From the NCBI GenBank assembly GCA_043739385.1, contig JAYUED010000184.1, positions 17,388-81,387 of the forward strand: DNA of 64,000 bases. Reading direction: 5' to 3'. The notes under the pieces are model-generated. The model saw only the letters and a list, made by a program, of their open reading frames with translations, was not told where the DNA came from and searched no databases. Every line of letters begins with the position of its first letter. Within the stretch, counting starts at the first letter, position 1. The DNA is from Defluviibacillus sp043739385 (GTDB lineage: Bacteria; Pseudomonadota; Gammaproteobacteria; Burkholderiales; Burkholderiaceae_C). Positions 43,040 through 50,244 of this stretch are shown here, in pieces. The position numbers were made by a program, and so were the translations under genes.

Positions 43040-43675
43040 CTATGTCATCGCAAACTTGCCGTGCTGCAAAAACCGCACAATATGTGCCGTGACCTTACTG
43101 GACACCAGCATTTCAGTATGAGTGACAGGCAGTAGCGCCCGGTCTGTTGCAAATGGCACATGTGTTTCGCGCAAACTGACCGTGCCATCGTGAGGAGACT
43201 CCAGCCGGCCCAACAACTGGCCCATCCCCAGTTGGCGTGTACCGGCAATGGTGCCCAGCTCCAGCCCTTTCGGCATATCGCCCGCCACCACTCCTGTCCA
43301 TTGCACAATAGATTTACCCAGCAACCATCGCCCTAGTCGCGTCGCCTTGAGCCTTTGTGCTGCGCCTGAGCCTTGAAACGGCGTGCCCACTAGCACCACC
43401 CGCCCCAACCGCCCAAACGAGTGGCACGCCAAGCACTGCATGATGACGATGCCACCCAAGCTGTGCCCCACCAAATGCACGGGGCCATCACCAGGCAACG
43501 CTTCAATGTGAGCGGCGAGTTGGGCGACGTTGTGGCCTAACGTACGGTTGTGTGATGGATAGGAAAAGGAGGATGGTACAAAGCCTTCTTGCAGCAGGTA
43601 GCGGCACCAGTAGCGAGTAGCAAAGCTGGAAAGAGCCCAGCCATGGAGGACAACGACATGTGCAGGTGAGGTCAT
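43040..43675 (-). CDS. alpha/beta hydrolase
   Basis: A 211-residue small alpha/beta hydrolase. The nucleophile elbow GHSLGG, a likely acid Asp in SPHDGTVSLRET and a His in PVTHTEML give a complete triad. VVVLHGWALSS holds the oxyanion-hole region. It is lipase/PGAP1-like. The start is set at ATG 43675 (MTSPAHVVVLHGW); the frame is open 22 codons further. No signal peptide. Confidence 0.88.
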   Translation of the reverse strand: MTSPAHVVVLHGWALSSFATRYWCRYLLQEGFVPSSFSYPSHNRTLGHNVAQLAAHIEALPGDGPVHLVGHSLGGIVIMQCLACHSFGRLGRVVLVGTPFQGSGAAQRLKATRLGRWLLGKSIVQWTGVVAGDMPKGLELGTIAGTRQLGMGQLLGRLESPHDGTVSLRETHVPFATDRALLPVTHTEMLVSSKVTAHIVRFLQHGKFAMT

Positions 43676-43776
43676 GAGGAATCTTGACGAACGGGCAAAT
43701 ACCCTATTCTCATAGCCAAACATCTCCACAGACTTTGGCAATCACACCATGGATGTGCACAAGGCAAACCACAGCG

Positions 43777-44110
43777 CTATGCCATCCCGCGTAAATGCCC
43801 CAGCAGCAGCCGCGCCGCCGCTGACAACCCCGCCTCGCCCCGAAAGCAAATCGCAAACCTTCTTTTCGCCCAGGTGTCCGTCAATGGAGTCACCCGTAAG
43901 CCATGCGCCTTGGCGAAGGGTTCGGCCACCTCGCGTGGCTCCACGCTCAGTGCTAAATTGGCGCGGGCTGCGCGCAATGCGGCTTCAAAATTCGACACGA
44001 TGACGCGGTAGGTGAGTACGCGGCCCAGCTTGGCCACTTCGCGTTGCAGCATCACCTGCACAGCACTGGCTACGGACAGGCTCACATGGTCGTAGTCCAG
44101 CGTTTGCGCC
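43777..44110 (-). pseudogene. 3' fragment of a LysR-type regulator gene
   Basis: The last third of a LysR effector domain survives: DYDHVSLSVASAVQVMLQRE, VIVSNFEAALRAARANLALS and EPFAKAHGLRVTPLTDTWAK RRFAICFRGE read well. The DNA-binding half is missing; homology ends near 44108, where the sequence switches to an HMG-CoA-lyase fragment on the other strand. It should not make a working regulator. Confidence 0.85.
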
Positions 44111-44112
44111 AA

Positions 44113-44376
44113 TTTGATGCCTCGCTGGCCGGCATTGGTGGCTGCCCGCATGACCCTGCCGCGAGTGGAAATGCGGCGACCGAAGACCTGGCTTTTATGC
44201 TCAGCAGCATGGGACTCGATACGGGCATAGACCTGCCGCAACTGCTCGCCCTGCGTGCCCAGGTAGGGGGCTGGCTACCGGGAGAAGCCACGCACGGTGC
44301 CTTGTGGCGAGCCGGCTTGCCCAAGACGCTCACTCCCAAAGCACACCCTGCCAACCACACCGCAAACTCACGCTAA
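44113..44376 (+). pseudogene. 3' fragment of an HMG-CoA lyase-like gene
   Basis: The final 87 codons of a lyase homologous to the intact gene at 35816. FDASLAGIGGCPHDPAASGN carries the catalytic-loop Cys, and TEDLAFMLSSMGLDTGIDLP and the C-terminus also match. The barrel with the metal ligands is gone. It abuts the LysR fragment back to back, as expected if one deletion removed the 5' halves of two divergent genes. Confidence 0.88.
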
Positions 44377-44383
44377 ATTCACG

Positions 44384-45563
44384 ATGCAAACAGAATCACA
44401 GTACGGCTATCCCGGATAGCAATACCCTGGGAAAAAACCTGCCCCTGCACGGCCTTCGCGTGCTCGAATTCACACACATGGTGATGGGCCCCACTTGCGG
44501 CATGATCTTGGCTGATCTGGGGGCCGAGGTCATCAAAATCGAGCCACCAGGTGGCGATAAAACTCGCAACCTACCGGGGCTGGGCATCGGGTTTTTCCGC
44601 AGCTTTAACCGCAACAAAAAAAGCGTGGTGCTGGACATAACCACACCACAAGGTCAGGCCACAGCGAAAGAGCTGGTCGCCCAATCCGATGTAGTTCTGG
44701 AGAACTTTCGCCCCGGCCTGATGACCAAGTTGGGCCTGGACTATGCGGCGCTGAAAGCCGCCAACCCCAAGCTGATCTACGTCACCCACAAAGGCTTTTT
44801 GCCCGGCCCGTATGAAAACCGTCTGGCGCTGGACGAGGTTGTGCAGATGATGGGCGGCCTCTCGTACATGACCGGCCCCGAAGGCCGCCCACTGCGCGCT
44901 GGCACATCGGTGAACGACATAATGGGTGGCGTGTTCGGCGCGATTGGCGTGCTGGCGGCGCTGCGCGAGCGCGACAGCACAGGCCTCGGCCAGGAAATCC
45001 AAAGCGCCTTGTTTGAAAACTGAGTGTTCTTAAGCTCGCAGCACATGCAGCAGTTCATGATGACGAACGAGCCGCCCCCACCGATGCCCTCGCGCGTATC
45101 CGCCTGGAGCGTGTACGACGTGTTCACGCTAGCCAAAGGCGCACAGTTGTTTATCAGTGCCGTCAGCGACAAGCAGTGGTTCACCCTGTGCGATGTACTT
45201 TAGCGGCCTGATTTAGCGGCTGACCCCTCCCTGCAAACCAACGCCCAACGGGTGGCAGTGCGCCCAGCGCTGCTGCAACGCTTGGGTGACATTTTGAAGC
45301 ACCACCGTCCTGAAGAACTGTCGCCCCAACTGGAGGCTGCTGGCATCCCATACGCCCCCATCATGCGGCCCGACCAGTTGGTGAACGACCCTCACCTCAA
45401 GGCCAGTGGTGGCTTGGTGGCCATGCAGACGGATGATGGCGGCATAACCGAAGTGGTGTTGTTGCCCCTGATGATGGACGGCCGCCGCCCCGGTGTACGG
45501 ATGCCACTTGCGGCTGTGGGCGAGCACAGGGCTGAAGTGCTGGGTAGCTTGGTAGCTTGGTAG
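44384..45563 (+). pseudogene. broken class III CoA-transferase gene
   Basis: A full-length homologue of the CoA-transferase at 36770, interrupted by two in-frame stops: TGA at 45021 (just after LFEN) and TAG at 45201 (after LCDVL). Both follow well-conserved reading (VFLSSQHMQQFMM and RPDLAADPSLQTN resume in the same frame). The likely start ATG 44384 is in a different frame from the body and ends at 44419, so a third lesion lies near the 5' end. The catalytic Asp in TSVNDIMGG is still encoded. Confidence 0.9.
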
Positions 45564-45574
45564 CTTGGTAGCTT
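45543..45574. repeat. 8-bp tandem repeat, four copies
   Basis: ggtagctt is repeated four times in a row and followed by ggtaatta. It overlaps the last codons and stop of the broken CoA-transferase and lies at the junction with the Bug remnant, so slippage or deletion at this point is likely. Confidence 0.9.
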
Positions 45575-45596
45575 GGTAATTAGCTCAAACATGAAC

Positions 45597-46212
45597 TCAT
45601 GGGGGCAACACCGTTTGTATTGGTGGTCAACCCAGCCAAAGTAGCCGCGAAAAATGTGAAGGAGCTGATTGCCCTGCTCAAAGCCAAGCCCGATGTCTAC
45701 AACTACGCTTCATCTGGCAACGGCACGGTGATTCATCTGGCCGGTGAAATGTTCGCTGATGAAGCGCAGGTGATGATCCGCCACATCCCCTACAAAAGTA
45801 CCGGGGCAATGGTGACGGATTTGATCGGCGGACAAGTAGAACTGGGGGGGTGGCCATGCCTGCAGCCCAAGCGCACCTCAAAAGCGGCGCACTGCGGGCC
45901 ATCGGCCTGTGCGGCAAAACACGAACACCGGCAGCCCCCGACATCCCCACCGTCGCCGAACAAGGCTTACCGAACTACGATATTGAAGGCTGGTTCGCAG
46001 TCTTGGGCCCCGCCAAACTGCCCCCTGACCAAGTCAAGCGCCTCCACGATGCATTTGTAGTGGCGTTCACCTCACCCGAGGTGAAAGAATCCATGGCCAA
46101 GCAAGGCAACGTCATCAACCCGAGCACACCCGAAGCGGCTGGACTCTATTTGCGCAGCGAAATGGCACGCTATGCGGTGCTGGCGAAGAAGGCGGGAATC
46201 GCTTTGGATTGA
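45597..46212 (+). pseudogene. truncated, frameshifted Bug-family binding-protein gene
   Basis: The C-terminal two thirds of a Bug protein. It starts abruptly at MGATPFVLVVNPAKVAAKNV without signal peptide or first lobe. Reading continues through GGQVEL, then at a run of seven G (45844-45850) shifts frame into VAMPAAQAHLKSGALRAIGL and ends KKAGIALD at 46212. Two lesions, so not functional. It follows the broken CoA-transferase, as in the intact cluster. Confidence 0.9.
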
Positions 46213-46411
46213 AACTTGCCCCACAGCCCCACAAACTACGCTGTCAACTTCATCACGTTTTGGAGTCCTGCAACATAACGCCTCTCGCTCGTTGGCTAAC
46301 AGGCCAATGTTTTCCTTGAGAATTCTGTATCCCAGTTAAAGGCGCAAAAAGCGCGCACTTTCAAAGATGGATTCGCCATTACTGGGATAGATAAATTCAG
46401 GGGACAGACTC

Positions 46412-46939
46412 ATGACGAGACGGCTATTTGCCTGCCTGACGGCGGCGTGGGCGGTGGGAGCGCTGGCACTAAGCGGCTGCAGTTCGCTGGTTACTGAAGG
46501 CAGTTCGGCAAGTGCCGGCATCGCAGGCGGCGTGCTTGCCAGCAAGGTGACCAGCAATGCAGGTGTAGCTGCCGGGATCGGGATCGGCGTGCAGGCCATC
46601 ACCCGAACCGCCGTTCAATACGAGCAGCGAAAAATCCACGGTGAGGCGCAGCAGCAGATCGCCAATGTGGCCGGGCCACTCAAAGTCGGACAAGTGCATA
46701 GCTGGCGCACCAAGCTTTCGATTCCATTGGAGTCCGAAGAAGCTGGCCGTGTCACCATCAGCCGCGTGATCAGTACTGGCGAACTCAATTGCAAGGAAAT
46801 CATCGTTTCGGTCGATCAAAGTGGCCAAGACAAGTTGCCAGTCAGCGAGTTTTATGTCGCAGCCATCTGCCGCAACGGCACCCGCTGGGACTGGGCGTCC
46901 GCGGAGCCTGCCACCGAGCGCTGGGGCGCTTTGCAGTGA
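46412..46939 (+). CDS. putative lipoprotein, unknown function
   Basis: A 175-residue protein. The signal peptide ends in the lipobox LSGC (Cys23), then a Gly/Ala/Ser-rich stretch (GIAGGVLASKVTSNAGVAAG) that could be membrane-inserted, followed by a compact domain ending in WDWASAEPATERWGALQ. Two Cys in the C-terminal domain (LNCKE, AICRNG) may pair. I do not recognise the family. A diverged tandem relative follows at once, sharing the GWGAL end motif; the stop and next start overlap (TGATG). Confidence 0.75.
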   Translation: MTRRLFACLTAAWAVGALALSGCSSLVTEGSSASAGIAGGVLASKVTSNAGVAAGIGIGVQAITRTAVQYEQRKIHGEAQQQIANVAGPLKVGQVHSWRTKLSIPLESEEAGRVTISRVISTGELNCKEIIVSVDQSGQDKLPVSEFYVAAICRNGTRWDWASAEPATERWGALQ

Positions 46940-46967
46940 TGCTTACCTCTGGCTGGGGCGCTTTGCA
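46920..46967. repeat. 16-bp direct repeat at the junction of the tandem pair
   Basis: gctggggcgctttgca occurs at 46920-46935 (end of the first gene) and again at 46952-46967 (start of the second), 16 bp apart. It places a copy of the C-terminal WGAL coding sequence at the N-terminus of the second gene, consistent with tandem duplication and recombination. Confidence 0.9.
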
Positions 46968-47483
46968 TGCCAAAGGTGGTGTATCGGGATTCCTGAAAGA
47001 ATTCACACTCTTGACCTGCATTGTTGGCGCTACGAGTCTTGCTGGCTGCAGTTCGGTTGGCGGCATCACGGGTGCAGTAGCCGGGGTAGCTTCTGGTTCG
47101 GCTACTGCCAATCCCGCTGTCGGCGTGGCGGTCGGCATCACGGTCAAGGCCGGGGTCGATGCCGCCATCAATGCTGTATTGCGCCACTGGAGCCACGAAG
47201 AGCAAATGCGCATGCATCGTTGATTGGCGCGATGGATGTGGGTGAAACCTTACCCTGGGAAATCAAGCACAAGGTGCCCTACGACAACAAACAAGGCAAG
47301 GTCACGGTGGTGCGCGCGTTCACTACGCCGCTGGCCGATTGCAAGGAAGCCTTGTTTTCGGTCGAGAACGGCGATGCAAAAGTTGTTGCACCGCACTTTG
47401 TCACGACCGTTTGCGCAGGATCCACTGGGTGGAAATGGGCGTTGGCCGAGCCTGCTGTAGCGCGTTGGGGCGCATTGCAGTAA
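46939..47483 (+). pseudogene. frameshifted tandem copy of the putative lipoprotein
   Basis: The first part has a signal-like stretch with lipobox LAGC and the same Gly/Ala segment (GAVAGVASGSATANPAVGVA), then HEEQMRM and a stop at 47223. The rest of the domain continues in another frame: ASLIGAMDVGETLPWEIKHK and WKWALAEPAVARWGALQ, ending at 47483. The two frames meet around 47205-47212; loss of one base after ATG would explain it. A sequencing error or programmed shift cannot be excluded. Confidence 0.75.
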
Positions 47484-47655
47484 CCTTGGTTAGGTTGGTG
47501 TTGCAGTAGATTGAATCTTGCGCCGGCCTCGCCTAGAAGGCTGTAACTTGCAATAAACCTGCGTACCTTATGGGAGAAGATAACGGCTTGTTAGCGCACA
47601 GTGTCAATCTAGCGCACGTTCACACCACAATTAACGCCCCTTAAGGAACTCCACA

Positions 47656-48744
47656 ATGGCCGATTTATTTGACAACCCCATGGGGCTGATGGGCTTTGAA
47701 TTCGTTGAGTTTGCCTCCCCCGAGGCGGGCCTGCTAGAACCGATTTTTGAGCGCATGGGCTTTACCCTGGTGGCCAAGCACCGCTCTAAAGATGTAGTGC
47801 TGTACCGCCAAGGCGAGATCAACTTCATCGTCAACCGCGAACCTAAAAGCGTGGCAGGCTACTTTGCTGCTGAACACGGCCCCAGCGCCTGCGGCATGGC
47901 ATTCCGTGTGAAAGACTCTCACCACGCCTATAAACGCGCGCTGGAACTGGGCGCTCAGCCCATCGAATTGAACCCCGGCCCCATGGAGCTGAACTTGCCC
48001 GCCATCAAAGGCATCGGCGGTGCACCGCTGTACCTGATTGACCGCTTTGAAGACGGCAAATCGATTTACGACATTGACTTTGACTTTATCGAAGGGGTTG
48101 ACCGCCGCCCTGTGGGCCACGGACTCAAGCTCATCGACCACCTCACGCACAACGTCTACCGGGGACGCATGGCATTTTGGGAAGGGTTTTACGAAAAACT
48201 GTTCAACTTCCGCGAGATCCGCTTCTTTGACATCAAGGGCGAGTACACCGGTCTGACCTCCAAAGCGCTTACTGCACCGGACGGCAAGATTCGCATTCCG
48301 CTGAACGAAGAATCGCGCCAGGGAGGTGGGCAGATTGAAGAGTATCTAATGAAGTTCAACGGCGAAGGCATCCAGCATATTGCGCTGATTTGTGATGACC
48401 TGCTGGCCACGGTAGACAGCCTCGCACTGGCCGGTGTGCCGCTGATGACGGCACCCAGTGAAAGCTATTACGACATGATTGAAAGCCGCTTGCCGGGTCA
48501 TGGCCAACCCGTTGCAGAGCTGCAAACTCGGGGCATTCTGATGGACGGCTCCACAGACGGCGTCTTACAAGGAGGATCGCCACGTCTGCTCCTGCAAATC
48601 TTCTCGCAAACCCAGCTCGGCCCGGTGTTCTTTGAGTTCATCCAGCGTAAAGGCGACGAGGGCTTTGGCGAGGGCAACTTCAAGGCCCTGTTTGAGTCAT
48701 TGGAGCGGGATCAAATCCAGCGTGGCGCGTTGGCGACGTCATAA
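47656..48744 (+). CDS. hppD: 4-hydroxyphenylpyruvate dioxygenase
   Basis: A 362-residue Fe(II) enzyme of the vicinal-oxygen-chelate fold that turns 4-hydroxyphenylpyruvate into homogentisate. The C-terminal half contains the iron ligands His (LIDHLTHNV), His (GEGIQHIAL) and Glu (GPVFFEFIQRKGDEGFGEGN). Length is typical. An AAGGA site lies 8 bp before ATG. No homogentisate dioxygenase or aminotransferase is adjacent; phhA, an earlier step, lies 45 kb to the left. Confidence 0.97.
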   Translation: MADLFDNPMGLMGFEFVEFASPEAGLLEPIFERMGFTLVAKHRSKDVVLYRQGEINFIVNREPKSVAGYFAAEHGPSACGMAFRVKDSHHAYKRALELGAQPIELNPGPMELNLPAIKGIGGAPLYLIDRFEDGKSIYDIDFDFIEGVDRRPVGHGLKLIDHLTHNVYRGRMAFWEGFYEKLFNFREIRFFDIKGEYTGLTSKALTAPDGKIRIPLNEESRQGGGQIEEYLMKFNGEGIQHIALICDDLLATVDSLALAGVPLMTAPSESYYDMIESRLPGHGQPVAELQTRGILMDGSTDGVLQGGSPRLLLQIFSQTQLGPVFFEFIQRKGDEGFGEGNFKALFESLERDQIQRGALATS

Positions 48745-48759
48745 ACTGAATCATAAGCA

Positions 48760-48780
48760 CGGGGGCAAGCGGAACCCCCG
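48760..48780 (+). other. GC hairpin after hppD
   Basis: cggggg (48760-48765) pairs with cccccg (48775-48780) over a 9-nt loop. It follows the hppD stop by 15 nt and has no T-run, so it is more likely a transcript-end stabiliser than a terminator. It stands beside the second hairpin at 48785. Confidence 0.6.
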
Positions 48781-48784
48781 AGAA

Positions 48785-48810
48785 TCCTTGGCAGATGACC
48801 CTGCCAAGGA
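48785..48810 (+). promoter_or_regulatory. perfect hairpin enclosing the ribosome binding site
   Basis: tccttggcag (48785-48794) and ctgccaagga (48801-48810) form a perfect 10-bp stem with loop atgacc. The right arm ends in AAGGA, the only good Shine-Dalgarno sequence for ATG 48815. When folded, the site is fully paired, so translation of the hydrolase should be low until the stem opens. Confidence 0.7.
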
Positions 48811-48814
48811 ACGC

Positions 48815-50206
48815 ATGATTTCAAGTTTTCTTCCTCTTGAATTTTCTCTTAAATTTGCCCTTCAAAAACTGCGCCTGAGTGCAACGATAGCCAGCCTGCT
48901 GAGCGTGAGCCTATGCGAAGCACAACCCACTGAGCCGCCGCCACAATCAATCACCTGCCCTGGGACCTTGGCCGCCAACACGCGCTGCTACAGCCACCAC
49001 GACAGCAGCGGCGCGTTCATCCTGATGGCGATCCCGGCACAATGGAACCAGGTTCTGGTGGTCCACGCCCACGGAGGTCCAGAGTTAGGGGCTCCCAAAC
49101 TGAGCCGCACCGAAGAAGACCTGAAGCGCTGGGCCATCACCGTCAAAGCGGGCTACGCTTGGGTGGGCTCCACTTACCGGCGTGGTGGCTACGGCGTGAC
49201 GATGGCGGCTGAAGACACCGAGCGCGCGCGCCAGCTCTTTGTTCAGTATTTTGGTGAGCCTCGACGCACGCTGCTGCACGGGCAAAGCTATGGCGGCGGT
49301 GTAGCCTCAAAAACCGTGGAGCTGTTTGCCGCGTCGAAAAATGGCCACTCCCCCTTCGATGCGGTGCTGCTGACCAGTGCAGTCTTGGGTGGCGGCACCA
49401 CGGCCTACAACTTCCGGCTTGATTTGCGGGCTGTCTACCAGTACACCTGCCACAACCATCCACGCCCTGATGAACCCCAGTACCCGTTGTGGATGGGCCT
49501 GCCTCAAGGCAACAAGCTGAACCGTGCTGATCTCGCCCTGCGCGTAGACGACTGCACCGGCCTGCGCCTACCCGCCGCGCAACGTAGCCCGCTACAGCAA
49601 CAGCACCTGTCAGACATCCTGAACGTGGTGAAAATACCTGAACGCTCGCTGCTCGGCCACCTTAACTGGGCAACTTGGCTGTTTGAAGACGTGGTGTCCC
49701 AACGATTGGAGGGGCGCAACCCGTGGGGCAATGAGGGCGTGCGCTACAAAGATTCCAGCGACGATGCCGCCCTCAATGCCGGGGTATTGCGTTACCGCGC
49801 AGACCCCCTCGCCGTAGCCGCCCTGGCCACAGACAGTCTGCCCACCGGCAACCTCCCCGTTCCCGTATTGACCCTGCACGCCATCCACGACCCAGTGGCT
49901 TTTGTAGAGCTGGAATCAAATTACCGAGATATCGTTGCCAAGGCCAGTCGCGCAGACAGCTTGGTACAGGTCTTCACTGACGAATCAGAGCACAGCTACC
50001 TCAGCGACCCCGAGTACACCGCTGCGTTCACATCGCTGATGGACTGGGTAGACCGAGGCATTAGGCCCACGCCACAAAAAATCGCGGACTTGTGCGAAAC
50101 GATGCGAAACAAGAATGGCGAAAAAGAGGGCAGCACCTGCCACCTGCGCCCCGACTACCAGCCTGCGGCACTGGGGAGTCGGGTAGCACCGAGGTCAGCA
50201 CCTTAA
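48815..50206 (+). CDS. exported alpha/beta hydrolase
   Basis: A 463-residue probable exported hydrolase. N-terminal hydrophobic stretch LSATIASLLSVSLCEA (about 23-38) reads as a signal peptide. The nucleophile elbow is HGQSYGGG, the acid is probably the Asp of LHAIHDPVAFVEL, and the His is in DESEHSYLSDPEY. Four or more Cys suggest disulphides. It resembles tannase/feruloyl-esterase-like or prolyl-peptidase-like enzymes but I cannot name the substrate. The frame is open upstream into hppD, but ATG 48815 with AAGGA is the natural start; that site lies inside a hairpin. Confidence 0.83.
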   Translation: MISSFLPLEFSLKFALQKLRLSATIASLLSVSLCEAQPTEPPPQSITCPGTLAANTRCYSHHDSSGAFILMAIPAQWNQVLVVHAHGGPELGAPKLSRTEEDLKRWAITVKAGYAWVGSTYRRGGYGVTMAAEDTERARQLFVQYFGEPRRTLLHGQSYGGGVASKTVELFAASKNGHSPFDAVLLTSAVLGGGTTAYNFRLDLRAVYQYTCHNHPRPDEPQYPLWMGLPQGNKLNRADLALRVDDCTGLRLPAAQRSPLQQQHLSDILNVVKIPERSLLGHLNWATWLFEDVVSQRLEGRNPWGNEGVRYKDSSDDAALNAGVLRYRADPLAVAALATDSLPTGNLPVPVLTLHAIHDPVAFVELESNYRDIVAKASRADSLVQVFTDESEHSYLSDPEYTAAFTSLMDWVDRGIRPTPQKIADLCETMRNKNGEKEGSTCHLRPDYQPAALGSRVAPRSAP

Positions 50207-50244
50207 ACACCCTCCACGCATTCCCGCATCACCAAATCCTGGCC

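Noticed and set aside
45021..45023. In-frame TGA in the CoA-transferase read as selenocysteine
   Set aside because: No selenocysteine at this place in the family, a second stop (TAG) follows, and neighbours are also broken.
47200..47215. Programmed frameshift in the second lipoprotein copy
   Set aside because: No slippery heptamer or following structure was seen; simple loss of one base is enough, though it cannot be proved from this sequence.
48632..48814. N-terminal extension of the exported hydrolase into hppD
   Set aside because: The extension overlaps hppD in another frame and would hide the signal peptide; ATG 48815 has a good ribosome site.
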